DNA of 64,000 nucleotides from an uncultured Roseovarius sp. (GTDB lineage Bacteria; Pseudomonadota; Alphaproteobacteria; Rhodobacterales; Rhodobacteraceae). Shown one piece after another: positions 1-7,541 of this stretch; position 1 is the first letter of the stretch, and each line of letters starts with the position of its first letter. The notes under the pieces were generated by a model. It was not told the DNA's origin. It did no database searches and was given only the letters and a program-made list of their open reading frames with translations. The position numbers were made by a program, and so were the translations under genes. The stretch is taken from the NCBI GenBank assembly GCA_951812895.1, contig OX638333.1, forward strand, positions 3,452,001 through 3,516,000, given 5' to 3'.

Positions 1-60
1 CAGAACCCGCCACCTGGCTTAACTAATGCGTGATTGGGCTTCCGGCAAGGGGTTGCATTT

Positions 61-75
61 GTTCATCTTTTGTTC
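61..75 (+). promoter_or_regulatory. LexA (SOS) box upstream of mmcB
   Basis: GTTC at 61-64 and GTTC at 72-75 are separated by exactly 7 bases, which is the direct-repeat LexA operator known from Alphaproteobacteria (GTTC-N7-GTTC). It ends 12 bases before the ATG of the MmcB-family gene. A related gene is reported as damage-inducible in Caulobacter, so the placement agrees with the gene's role. The motif is seen directly; LexA control is inferred. Confidence 0.85.
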
Positions 76-87
76 ATATTTGATTAG

Positions 88-531
88 ATGAGTGATACGG
101 TCGAAACCACCCTGCAACCCGGACAGCTTTTGGCCCGGGTTGTGTGCCGTCACCTAAGAAGTTATGACTTTGTTTCCATTGAGGAATTTGTGCCGGAACG
201 TGGCCGTCGCGTGGACGTTATGGCGCTTGGACCCAAGGGAGAAATCTGGGTGATCGAGTGCAAATCGTCCCGGGCGGATTTTATGTCAGACGGCAAATGG
301 GAAGGCTATCTTGATTGGTGCGACCGATATTTCTGGGCTGTAGACGAGGATTTTCCAACTGATTTGTTGCCAGATGATACCGGCCTGATCATCGCCGACG
401 CCTACAACGCCGAAATAATTCGTATGGCCCCGGAAACGAAACTTGCCGGAGCGCGGCGAAATGTTCTGATCCGAAAATTCGCCCGCCACGCAGCAGCCCG
501 ATTGCATAACCATCGCGATCCGAAGTTATGA
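88..531 (+). CDS. mmcB: MmcB family DNA repair protein
   Basis: A 147-aa protein of the MmcB/DUF1052 family, thought to act in DNA damage repair. The middle holds a PD-(D/E)xK nuclease-type core: RRVDVMAL (Asp at about residue 43) followed by EIWVIECKSS, giving the E-x-K pair at about 57-59. Length and motif order fit the family. It starts at the ATG directly after a GTTC-N7-GTTC LexA box, so it is probably SOS-induced. Its stop overlaps the 3' end of the convergent DUF6324 gene by 6 bases. Nuclease activity itself is inferred from the fold motif only. Confidence 0.85.
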   Translation: MSDTVETTLQPGQLLARVVCRHLRSYDFVSIEEFVPERGRRVDVMALGPKGEIWVIECKSSRADFMSDGKWEGYLDWCDRYFWAVDEDFPTDLLPDDTGLIIADAYNAEIIRMAPETKLAGARRNVLIRKFARHAAARLHNHRDPKL

Positions 532-714
532 TTTCCTTAATTCAGCGGCCTTTGCGGCTGCGAGGATTTCTTCGGCAATCTCGCGGGCTTCATCGGGATC
601 AAAATCCATAGGAATCTCAATACCCTGTGCATCAATGAAAAGCCGCACCATGCCTTGATCTGTCGGCCCGATCTGCAGATTTGCCTCGATGTCACTGTCG
701 GAATTGATACCCAT
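526..714 (-). CDS. DUF6324 family small protein
   Basis: A 62-aa acidic protein starting MGINSDSDIEANL and ending in an Ala/Glu-rich helix (DEAREIAEEILAAAKAAE). It resembles the small DUF6324 proteins found widely in Rhodobacterales; the function is unknown. The ATG at 714 is chosen because AGGAG lies 7 bases upstream. The open frame extends to 828, but that part has no ribosome binding site and does not resemble protein. No signal peptide or membrane segment is visible, so it is probably cytoplasmic. It converges on mmcB with a short overlap. Confidence 0.75.
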   Translation of the reverse strand: MGINSDSDIEANLQIGPTDQGMVRLFIDAQGIEIPMDFDPDEAREIAEEILAAAKAAELRKS

Positions 715-928
715 GGCAGGCTCCTTTTTCTGGCTTGTGAAATAGGGGCTGTATGCACTTTTTGCAAGCCGTGGATATGCCACACCTGATGGCCGAAATT
801 CAGGGTTGATGTGGCCTGAAAAAACCAATCGTGCTATTTTGGCCGGTAAGCTTGGGGTTGAATTGGCACCACCTCTTGGATCATCTTGAGGTCATTCAGA
901 TTGGCGGTGCTGTTTCGGAGAGTGTGAA

Positions 929-2149
929 ATGAGCTTTAACTTAGTCAAATTAAACAGCAAATCAGTTTGTGGCCTCTCATTGCTGGCGGCAGCGTCAACC
1001 TCACCTGCCATGGCAGAAGATTGGCAGTTGGGGCTGGGGGCAAATCTTGAGCAGTTTTTTGGTTATGTCTCTTATGATGGTGCAACATCAGCAGACTACG
1101 ATGGCGTGGATGCCGTTGGCACGGCCGAGGTTTTCCTGCGCCCTCTGCTCACCATGGATAACGGCCTGAGATTCGGGGCAAATCTTGATCTCGAAGGGCA
1201 TTTAGGCGAGCGCAATGCAGGTGCCGAATTTGATGAGGCTTCGGTTTTTGTGAAAGGCAGCTTTGGCGAATTTTTGATCGGGAAGTCGGATACGCCCGGC
1301 AATCACATGCACTTTGGCGCGCCCGCTGGATATGGCCCGGACATCAACTTTACTGGTCTTGGTTCCGCAGCGTTACCGTCGCTTTTACAGTTTTCAAATG
1401 TTCACAACGGTGTCCGGGTGGGGGACGATCTGTTTCGCGGAACCTTAGGCAGTACGCAAATTTCAAATTTGGGTGAGGAAACCCAAGGCAGGGTAGCCTA
1501 TTACTCGCCCAGATTTGCCGGATTTCAGCTTGGCGCAAGCTACGCAGATGAAACACCGAATGATGCCCCGAACCGCCGGAACTTCTTTGACATCGGGGCG
1601 AATTATATGAACAGTTTCGGGGGCTTGGACGTCGGAGTTTCTGCAAAGTGGGGCACTTCGGACAACTCGGTCGTCCCAACGGCCAGTCCTGAGTATTGGG
1701 GCGCAGGACTAAATTTTGCCTACGGTGATTTCTCGGTCGGTGGCAGTTATGCCGAAAGCAGCGGCAGTGCAGCCGGAGTCACCGATGGGCGAGCATTCGA
1801 CATCGGTGCAAAGTACCAGACCGGGCGATTTGGCGTTAGCCTTCATTATCTGAACGGCGAAAACACTGACAATGAGAATGCGGGCCTTGGTGTCAAAGAA
1901 AGACTGGAAGCCGTAACTTTGGCTGCGGGTTATTACCTGACTGGTCATCCGGACCGACCGGTGCTGCCTCCAGGTCCGGGATCGGATTATGACAGCGTGT
2001 ATGGATTGCAGCAGGGCATGGGCGCGATGGTGTTTGGGTTTGTTTCCTATGCGGATTTCAGCGAAGACATAGGTGACGGCGGTATCGGCACCCCGGGCGA
2101 TGATGTGGATGGTTTCGTGATCGGGACAGGTTTTAGGCTGACCTTCTGA
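929..2149 (+). CDS. Gram-negative porin (outer-membrane beta-barrel)
   Basis: A 406-aa outer-membrane porin of the general alphaproteobacterial type (Porin_4-like). It has an N-terminal signal peptide with cleavage expected after AMA at residue 29, then alternating polar and apolar beta-strands rich in Gly, Tyr and Phe, such as LGLGANLEQFFGYVSY. It ends in an aromatic residue (GFRLTF), as expected for BAM-dependent insertion. GGAGAG lies about 8 bases before the ATG. It probably gives passive diffusion of small solutes; the substrate cannot be read from sequence. It stands alone, followed by tRNA-His on the same strand. Confidence 0.9.
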   Translation: MSFNLVKLNSKSVCGLSLLAAASTSPAMAEDWQLGLGANLEQFFGYVSYDGATSADYDGVDAVGTAEVFLRPLLTMDNGLRFGANLDLEGHLGERNAGAEFDEASVFVKGSFGEFLIGKSDTPGNHMHFGAPAGYGPDINFTGLGSAALPSLLQFSNVHNGVRVGDDLFRGTLGSTQISNLGEETQGRVAYYSPRFAGFQLGASYADETPNDAPNRRNFFDIGANYMNSFGGLDVGVSAKWGTSDNSVVPTASPEYWGAGLNFAYGDFSVGGSYAESSGSAAGVTDGRAFDIGAKYQTGRFGVSLHYLNGENTDNENAGLGVKERLEAVTLAAGYYLTGHPDRPVLPPGPGSDYDSVYGLQQGMGAMVFGFVSYADFSEDIGDGGIGTPGDDVDGFVIGTGFRLTF

Positions 2150-2200
2150 CGGGGCTACTGTTCGAAGCAACGAAAGCAAAAATTCCGCCACTCAATAGGC

Positions 2201-2228
2201 TTGCAATTGCGTGCCGCAAAAGTTAAAT
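2201..2228 (+). promoter_or_regulatory. Possible promoter of tRNA-His
   Basis: TTGCAA (2201-2206) and TTAAAT (2223-2228) are separated by 16 bases and lie 11 bases before the tRNA 5' end. This could be a sigma-70 promoter. The -10 match is weak, and the call rests mainly on position. Confidence 0.35.
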
Positions 2229-2239
2229 CACCCGTCAGT

Positions 2240-2316
2240 GCCGCCTTAGCTCAGTTGGTTAGAGCGCTTGATTGTGGATCAAGAGGTCCCCCGTTCGAGC
2301 CGGGGAGGTGGTACCA
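2240..2316 (+). tRNA. tRNA-His (GTG)
   Basis: A 77-base cloverleaf. The acceptor strands GCCGCCT and AGGTGGT pair over 7 bp with two G-U pairs; the D arm is GCTC...GAGC, the anticodon stem CTTGA/TCAAG carries anticodon GTG, and the T arm is CCCCG-TTCGAGC-CGGGG. CCA is encoded. With this fold there is no G at position -1 and the discriminator is A73, unlike most bacterial tRNA-His. This fits the variant known from a large alphaproteobacterial clade. Confidence 0.95.
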
Positions 2317-2490
2317 TCAATACATTGAATTCAAACAGTAAATGGGCTTTTTGGGGTGCGTTAATTCGGGCTCTGTTACGAACGCTGCTACTTACGATTC
2401 TTTTTTGTTCGCTTGCCCACATTCCAGGACGCTTAATGCTCTCTGACTTTGCTACGGCTGGATACCTCCTTTGCGCAAAAGCGTTACCAG

Positions 2491-2793
2491 CTATTCAATT
2501 GCAATGGTCTGCCGTAATATGCCGCTGTCGCGGTCGTAGATCAGAATCTGGTCGTCGTCGGTTACAATGGCATACCAGTCACTGCCTTGAGTGAACGCGA
2601 CAGGCTCGGTTCCATCGGGCAAGGTGATGACGTCCGGCAGTTCCGGGCCGAAAGCATCCGAGAACCTGATGACAAACAGAACCACGATGACTACAAACCC
2701 GATAATCATCGTTGCGGTCAGCATCGTTACCAACACGCGCAGGTATTTCACCGTTGCCGGATCAACCGGCGAAGATTGAGGGCTGTCATTCAT
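2491..2793 (-). CDS. DUF6476 family membrane-anchored protein
   Basis: A 100-aa protein with a short cytoplasmic N-terminus, one transmembrane helix at about 20-43 (VLVTMLTATMIIGFVVIVVL) and a small C-terminal periplasmic domain. That domain has a beta-propeller-like character (GSDWYAIVTDDDQILIYDRDSG). It resembles the DUF6476 proteins of Rhodobacterales, whose function is unknown. Its ATG (2791-2793) overlaps the ATG of the divergent pseudouridine synthase (2792-2794), so each gene's upstream signals must lie inside the other. This pairing is probably conserved in the group, but that is an inference. Confidence 0.75.
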   Translation of the reverse strand: MNDSPQSSPVDPATVKYLRVLVTMLTATMIIGFVVIVVLFVIRFSDAFGPELPDVITLPDGTEPVAFTQGSDWYAIVTDDDQILIYDRDSGILRQTIAIE

Positions 2794-3817
2794 GGGAACT
2801 GTCCCTTTGTCTTTTCAGATCGCGGCTGATCCGCCATCGCGTCTTGATAAGGCGCTTTCCCGCGATGTGCCAGAGGCGGCTTCGCTGTCCCGGACCCAGC
2901 TGGCACGACTTATTGCCGGTGGGCTGGTTACCGTGAACGGTGTTGCGCTGACCGATGCCAGGGCTCGGGTGCAAGAAGGGGACCGGATCGAGATTACACT
3001 GCCAGAGGCCGTGGAAACCTACGTGACGCCACAGGACATCCCGTTGGATGTGGTATACGAAGATGAAGCTTTGGTCGTGGTCAATAAACCCCCCGGTATG
3101 GTTGTTCATCCGGCTCCGGGTAGCCCGGATGGCACGTTGGTTAATGCTTTGCTGCACCATTGTGGTGACACGCTTTCAGGGATTGGTGGCGAAAAACGGC
3201 CCGGAATTGTGCACCGGATAGACAAGGATACCAGCGGATTGCTGGTGGTGGCGAAATCGGACAAGGCGCATCATGGGCTGGCAGCGCAGTTTGAGGCGCA
3301 TAGTGTTGAACGAAAATATCAAGCTTTGGTTAACGGACGGCCCGATGCAGCCGATCCGCGGTTGCGTGGTATCCGGGGCGCGAGTTTTGAGGGCGGTAAC
3401 ATCCTGAAGATCACCACCCACCTGGCCAGGCATAAGACCGACAGGCAGCGCCAAGCCGTTGTTTTTCAAGGTGGAAAACATGCAGTGACCCGCGCGCGGG
3501 TGGTTCGTGGGTTTGGGTCACCAGAAGTGGTATCATTGGTTGAATGTTGGCTGGAAACAGGGCGCACCCATCAGATACGGGTTCATATGGCACATGTGGG
3601 TCACGGGTTGGTCGGAGACCCGACCTATGGTGGGCGTCGAAGATTGCCGTCTAAGGCATTGAGTCAAAATGCTATTGCAGCTGTCTCGGTGTTTTCCAGA
3701 CAAGCATTGCATGCCGCTGTGTTGGGCTTTGAACACCCGGTTTCCAGTGAATTGATGCGGTTTGAGGCGGAAATGCCTGAGGATATGCGCGTGCTACTGT
3801 CATCACTGGAAAACTAA
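2792..3817 (+). CDS. rluD: RluA/RluD family 23S rRNA pseudouridine synthase
   Basis: A 341-aa RluA-family pseudouridine synthase that converts specific uridines in large-subunit rRNA, most probably the helix-69 sites modified by RluD. An N-terminal S4 RNA-binding domain covers about residues 17-75 (SRTQLARLIAGGLVTVNG). The catalytic domain follows with the signature HRIDKDTSGLLVVAKSD; the catalytic Asp is residue 144. A later motif, GRTHQIRVHMAHVGH, is also typical. Length fits RluD. The start overlaps that of the divergent DUF6476 gene, and a TTG a few codons downstream is an alternative start. The substrate assignment to RluD rather than RluC is by the S4 domain and overall likeness. Confidence 0.85.
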   Translation: MGTVPLSFQIAADPPSRLDKALSRDVPEAASLSRTQLARLIAGGLVTVNGVALTDARARVQEGDRIEITLPEAVETYVTPQDIPLDVVYEDEALVVVNKPPGMVVHPAPGSPDGTLVNALLHHCGDTLSGIGGEKRPGIVHRIDKDTSGLLVVAKSDKAHHGLAAQFEAHSVERKYQALVNGRPDAADPRLRGIRGASFEGGNILKITTHLARHKTDRQRQAVVFQGGKHAVTRARVVRGFGSPEVVSLVECWLETGRTHQIRVHMAHVGHGLVGDPTYGGRRRLPSKALSQNAIAAVSVFSRQALHAAVLGFEHPVSSELMRFEAEMPEDMRVLLSSLEN

Positions 3818-3857
3818 GTTTTTTCACCCTCATTAACCTTTACCGAAATGGCAAATT

Positions 3858-3884
3858 CAGGGGGTGACATCCGTACACCCCCTG
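3858..3884. repeat. Dispersed hairpin repeat, copy 1
   Basis: A perfect 9-bp inverted repeat, CAGGGGGTG-N9-CACCCCCTG, followed by a C-rich tail with GTACACC and flanked by TTAACC on the left and GGTTAACGG-ACCGTACGG on the right. The same core occurs at 7473-7502 and 44583-44609. It sits between rluD and rpoH and is not coding. It may also act as a transcription terminator, but no U-tract follows. Confidence 0.8.
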
Positions 3885-4059
3885 TGCACCCCCCGTACAC
3901 CGGGTGCGCGCTGTTTCAGGCATGTTTGGAAGGTTAACGGACCGTACGGCACCATGCCTAATACTTGCAATATTTCGCACATTTTTGTGAGAATTTCGCT
4001 GGTCTCTGGCGATTTTCCGGAACTGCGCCCATATTAATTAAACTATTTAGTTCAGTTGG

Positions 4060-4088
4060 CTTGAATTCGCGCCACGGGCTTCCTATTT
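4060..4088 (+). promoter_or_regulatory. Sigma-32 (RpoH-type) promoter of rpoH
   Basis: CTTGAA (4060-4065), a 16-base spacer and CCTATTT (4082-4088) closely match the alphaproteobacterial sigma-32 promoter (CTTG ... CYTATNT). It would start transcription about 40 bases before the TTG start of rpoH. This suggests autoregulation of rpoH by its own product, as described in Caulobacter. The remaining part of the 3818-4137 spacer holds the hairpin repeat and nothing else I recognise. Confidence 0.65.
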
Positions 4089-4137
4089 GGATGTTAAGCC
4101 TATAAACATTAGGCTTGAAAACTGGAGGGACAGAGGC

Positions 4138-5034
4138 TTGAGTAATTATAAAAATCTCCCCGCACCGACGCCGGAAGGCGGGTTGAACCGGTATCTGCAG
4201 GAAATCCGTAAATTTCCGCTATTGGAACCGGAAGAGGAATACATGCTGGCCAAAGCATGGGTTGAAAAAGAGGATTCCCGATCCGCCCATAAAATGGTCA
4301 CCAGTCACCTGCGCCTCGCGGCCAAAATCGCGATGGGCTATCGCGGCTATGGGCTGCCGCAGGCTGAGGTTATTTCAGAGGCGAATGTTGGCCTGATGCA
4401 GGCCGTTAAACGGTTTGATCCTGAAAAGGGCTTTCGTCTGGCCACCTACGCAATGTGGTGGATCCGGGCCAGTATTCAGGAATACATCCTGCGAAGCTGG
4501 TCGATGGTGAAACTGGGCACAACCAGCGCACAGAAAAAGCTGTTCTTTAACCTGCGCAAGGCCAAGGCACGTATCGGCGCGCTGGAAGAAGGGGATATGC
4601 ATCCCGACAACGTCAAGCGCATCGCCCATGATCTGGGCGTGACAGAAACCGAAGTGATCTCGATGAACCGGCGGATGTCGGGCGGAGATGCCTCGCTTAA
4701 TGCCACAGTCGGGTCCGAAGGTGAGGGCACGATGCAATGGCAGGATTGGCTGGAAGATGAAGATGCTGATCAGGCCGGCGACTATGAGCGTCAGGATGAA
4801 CTCACCGCGCGGCGCGAATTGCTGGCCGCTGCGATGGATGTTCTCAACGACCGGGAGCGCGATATCCTGACACAACGCCGTTTGAGCGAAAAGGCGATCA
4901 CGCTGGAAGATCTCAGCAGCCAGTATGACGTAAGCCGCGAACGCATTCGCCAGATCGAAGTGCGTGCATTTGAAAAGCTGCAAAAGCGGATGCGCGCACT
5001 GGCTCAGGAAAAAGGTATGCTGCCTGCGGCCTGA
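4138..5034 (+). CDS. rpoH: RNA polymerase heat-shock sigma factor RpoH
   Basis: A 298-aa sigma-32. Region 2 includes RFDPEKGFRLATYAMWWIR at about 92-110, followed by the RpoH box QKKLFFNLR (132-140), which separates RpoH from the housekeeping sigma factor. Region 4.2 carries the helix-turn-helix ITLEDLSSQYDVSRERIRQIE near 255-275. The start is a TTG at 4138 giving MSNYKNLPAP, with GGAGG 9 bases upstream. A longer open frame back to 4087 would begin inside the -10 element of the promoter and is rejected. It directs transcription of heat-shock genes. A strong rho-independent terminator follows. Confidence 0.95.
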   Translation: MSNYKNLPAPTPEGGLNRYLQEIRKFPLLEPEEEYMLAKAWVEKEDSRSAHKMVTSHLRLAAKIAMGYRGYGLPQAEVISEANVGLMQAVKRFDPEKGFRLATYAMWWIRASIQEYILRSWSMVKLGTTSAQKKLFFNLRKAKARIGALEEGDMHPDNVKRIAHDLGVTETEVISMNRRMSGGDASLNATVGSEGEGTMQWQDWLEDEDADQAGDYERQDELTARRELLAAAMDVLNDRERDILTQRRLSEKAITLEDLSSQYDVSRERIRQIEVRAFEKLQKRMRALAQEKGMLPAA

Positions 5035-5063
5035 TCCCTTGGTGCGGGACCCGAATCAAAGTA

Positions 5064-5093
5064 GCCTCTCCCGGTTTCCGGGAGAGGCTTTTT
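5064..5093 (+). terminator. Rho-independent terminator of rpoH
   Basis: A perfect 11-bp stem, GCCTCTCCCGG with CCGGGAGAGGC, has a 3-base loop and is followed by TTTTTG. It lies 30 bases after the rpoH stop. Its 3' arm also supplies the only purine-rich ribosome-binding sequence for the next gene. Confidence 0.9.
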
Positions 5094-5097
5094 GTTT

Positions 5098-6144
5098 GTG
5101 AACATTGGAAAGGCAAAAGCGCGTATCGGCCTGTTTGTACTGGCCGCGCTGCTGACAGCGTGCTCGCCACGACCTGTGGCCGAACGAGGAGACCCGTATC
5201 CGCAAGCGAAAGTGCACAGCATTCATGTGGCAACGCAGCGGGCATTGGGGCATTCCGGCCCCAGCTTTGGCGAAGCTCGGCAGCGAAAAATCGGCTATTT
5301 TAGTGCTGATATTTCAGTTCCCCCCACCCATAAACCGGGCCATATCGAATGGCCCAAGGGTCCACCCGATGCGGCGACGGATTTCGTCGTGACCCGGACG
5401 GAACGGCATGGCGGTGGAGATGCGTTTGCCCGGCAAGTTTGGAGCGGAACCGACTCTGACGAGGCGCTTTTGTTTGTGCATGGTTACAACAACACCTTGT
5501 CAGAGGCGCTGTACCGGTTTGCCCAGATCCGGGCGGATTTCAAATCGCTTGGACCGGGTGTGCTTTTCTCATGGCCATCAGCGGGCGATCCGCGCGGCTA
5601 TGCCTATGATCGCGACAGCGTGCTTTATTCCCGGGATGATCTGGAAGAGGTGATGCAGACCCTGACGGCGCGACCCGGGCGCAAGGTGTTTCTTCTGGCG
5701 CATTCGATGGGTGCGCATCTGGTGATGGAGACCCTTCGCCAGGCCGCATTGCGCGGGGACCGGCGCCTGCTGAACCGGGTGAGCGGCGTGGTACTGATGT
5801 CACCGGACATTGACCCGGATCTGTTTCGTCGTCAGGTCGAGGCGATCGGGGATTTGCCCGAACCCTTTGTGCTTTTCATATCCCGTCAGGATCGGGTGCT
5901 GTCGGTGGCGTCCTTTATCAGCGGACGCAAAGCACGGCTGGGCGTGATCGACAGCCCGGAAAAGGTGGCCGGGTTGGGCGTGCAGGTGGTGGATTTTACT
6001 GCATTGGACGAAGGCCTTGGCCTCGGGCACGCGGTGCCCGTGACCTCTCCCGCCGCGATTGCTGTGTTAAATAGCATGATCGAACAGGCAGAAGGCGGTG
6101 ATGTCCCGTTCGAGGATTATACGGTTCTGGAAGCAGAGCCGTGA
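5098..6144 (+). CDS. Lipoprotein alpha/beta hydrolase (DUF900 type)
   Basis: A 348-aa putative lipoprotein with an alpha/beta hydrolase fold of the DUF900/PF05990 type. The N-terminus is a lipoprotein signal with lipobox LTAC and the lipidated Cys at about residue 22. The nucleophile elbow is AHSMG (FLLAHSMGAHLVME), preceded by the oxyanion-side motif LFVHGYNN. A probable Asp appears in FISRQDRVL, and a probable catalytic His in GLGHA. The start is placed at GTG 5098, with GAGAGG upstream; TTG 5092 is possible. Either start lies at the rpoH terminator, so expression may depend on read-through or on a start point inside the hairpin. Substrate unknown; periplasmic or outer-membrane location inferred. 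Confidence 0.8.
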   Translation: MNIGKAKARIGLFVLAALLTACSPRPVAERGDPYPQAKVHSIHVATQRALGHSGPSFGEARQRKIGYFSADISVPPTHKPGHIEWPKGPPDAATDFVVTRTERHGGGDAFARQVWSGTDSDEALLFVHGYNNTLSEALYRFAQIRADFKSLGPGVLFSWPSAGDPRGYAYDRDSVLYSRDDLEEVMQTLTARPGRKVFLLAHSMGAHLVMETLRQAALRGDRRLLNRVSGVVLMSPDIDPDLFRRQVEAIGDLPEPFVLFISRQDRVLSVASFISGRKARLGVIDSPEKVAGLGVQVVDFTALDEGLGLGHAVPVTSPAAIAVLNSMIEQAEGGDVPFEDYTVLEAEP

Positions 6145-6181
6145 GAGGGGCGTTGCCCTCATTCTATTCTACGCGGTGGCC

Positions 6182-7414
6182 TTACTCTGCCTTTGGAGGC
6201 GCGCCACCGGCGAATGAGTTGCCGTTGACGTAGTCACAGGGTGCTTCCTGCATCTGCAGGTGAAGCCCGTCATCCGTGTAAGGGTTGGCGCGGGCGAGAT
6301 CTTCGTCGACATCGATGCCCAGCCCCGGGGCCTCGGGTGCTGCTATGAATCCGTTGTCGATCCGGATGCTGCCCTTGATCAGTTTGTCGTGGAACTCTGT
6401 CTCGATACATTCACACATCAGGATGTTCGGTATAGACACCGCGAGATGGATATTGGCGGCCCATTCCAGGGGGCCTGCATAAAGGTGTGGTGCCATCTGG
6501 GCGTTGTAGACTTCGGCCATTGCGGCCACCTTTTTCATCTCCCAGATGCCGCCCGCGCGGCCAAGGGCCGGTTGCAGGATCGTGGCCGCGCCGTTGCGCA
6601 GGATGGGAGCAAATTCGGCCTTGGTGGTAAGGCGTTCACCGGTGGCGACAGGGATAGAAGTAGCACGCGCGACCTTGGACATTTCCCCGATATTGTCGGG
6701 TGGAACAGGCTCTTCAAACCACAGCGGTGAATAGGGCTCCAATGCCTTGGCAAGGCGGATTGCGCCACCGGTGGTGAACTGTCCGTGGGTGCCGAACAAG
6801 AGATCAGCGCGGTCGCCTACGGCCTCCCGGATTGCTTTGCAGAAGGCGGCGGATTGCGAGATGTCGGACATGGCCGGCATATGGCCCCCGCGCAGGGTGT
6901 AGGGGCCTGCGGGGTCAAATTTTATTGCGGTAAATCCGCGGCTTACGCAATCTGCGGCGGATTCTGCGGCCAGTTCAGCAGAGGTCCAGAACGCATTGAT
7001 GTCGTGATGGGGCAGAGGATAGAGGTAGGTATAGGCGCGGATAAGTTCGTTCATCCGCCCGCCCAGAAGAGCCCAGACCGGGCGGTTGCGGGCCTTGCCC
7101 AGAATGTCCCAACAGGCGATTTCTAATCCGGAAAAGGCGCCCATGACGGTCAGATCAGGTCGCTGTGTGAAGCCGGAGGAATAGGCGCGGCGGAACATTA
7201 GTTCAATGTTTTCAGGGTTTTCGCCCAGCATGTGCCGCTCGAACACATCCCGGATCACCGGCTTCATCGCCTCTGGCCCAATTGAAGAGGCATAGCATTC
7301 GCCCCAGCCGGTGATGCCGTCATCGGTGGTCAGCTTGACCAATATCCAATAACGCCCGCCCCAACCCGGGGCCGGGGGGGAGGTGACGATGATGTCGAGA
7401 TCGAGAAGCTTCAT
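6182..7414 (-). CDS. Mandelate racemase/muconate lactonizing family enzyme
   Basis: A 410-aa enolase-superfamily protein, probably a sugar-acid dehydratase or racemase. The capping domain covers residues 1-125 and the TIM barrel follows. Visible barrel motifs are FTAIKFDPAGPY (Lys165 in strand 2), WFEEP (Glu234-Glu235), TGERL (Glu260) and MAPH (His310). Where galactonate dehydratases have Asp-x-His as first metal ligand, this protein reads FGTHGQ (Gly208, His210), so the usual strand-3 Asp is missing or shifted. It lies downstream of a zinc alcohol dehydrogenase on the same strand, separated by 127 bases that hold a hairpin repeat. A shared catabolic role is plausible but unproven. Confidence 0.8.
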   Translation of the reverse strand: MKLLDLDIIVTSPPAPGWGGRYWILVKLTTDDGITGWGECYASSIGPEAMKPVIRDVFERHMLGENPENIELMFRRAYSSGFTQRPDLTVMGAFSGLEIACWDILGKARNRPVWALLGGRMNELIRAYTYLYPLPHHDINAFWTSAELAAESAADCVSRGFTAIKFDPAGPYTLRGGHMPAMSDISQSAAFCKAIREAVGDRADLLFGTHGQFTTGGAIRLAKALEPYSPLWFEEPVPPDNIGEMSKVARATSIPVATGERLTTKAEFAPILRNGAATILQPALGRAGGIWEMKKVAAMAEVYNAQMAPHLYAGPLEWAANIHLAVSIPNILMCECIETEFHDKLIKGSIRIDNGFIAAPEAPGLGIDVDEDLARANPYTDDGLHLQMQEAPCDYVNGNSFAGGAPPKAE

Positions 7415-7472
7415 CGGGTGGTCCTTTCGGGCGGTAGGGGCAGTACGTTAACTTTTTCTCCGGAGCCGGATA

Positions 7473-7502
7473 CAGGGGGGGGTGATATCCGTACACCCCC
7501 TG
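7473..7502. repeat. Dispersed hairpin repeat, copy 2
   Basis: The same hairpin core as at 3858, but with eight G instead of five in the left arm and ATATCCGTA in the loop. It is followed by GTACACCGGG and flanked by GTTAAC on both sides (near 7447 and 7541). It lies between the alcohol dehydrogenase and the enolase-superfamily gene. Confidence 0.75.
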
Positions 7503-7541
7503 TACACCGGGCGATGCACAGGAAAGCCGGGGACAAATATG

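Noticed and set aside
2268-2594. Plus-strand frame starting inside tRNA-His
   Set aside because: It begins within the tRNA and overlaps the DUF6476 gene; the translation is not protein-like.
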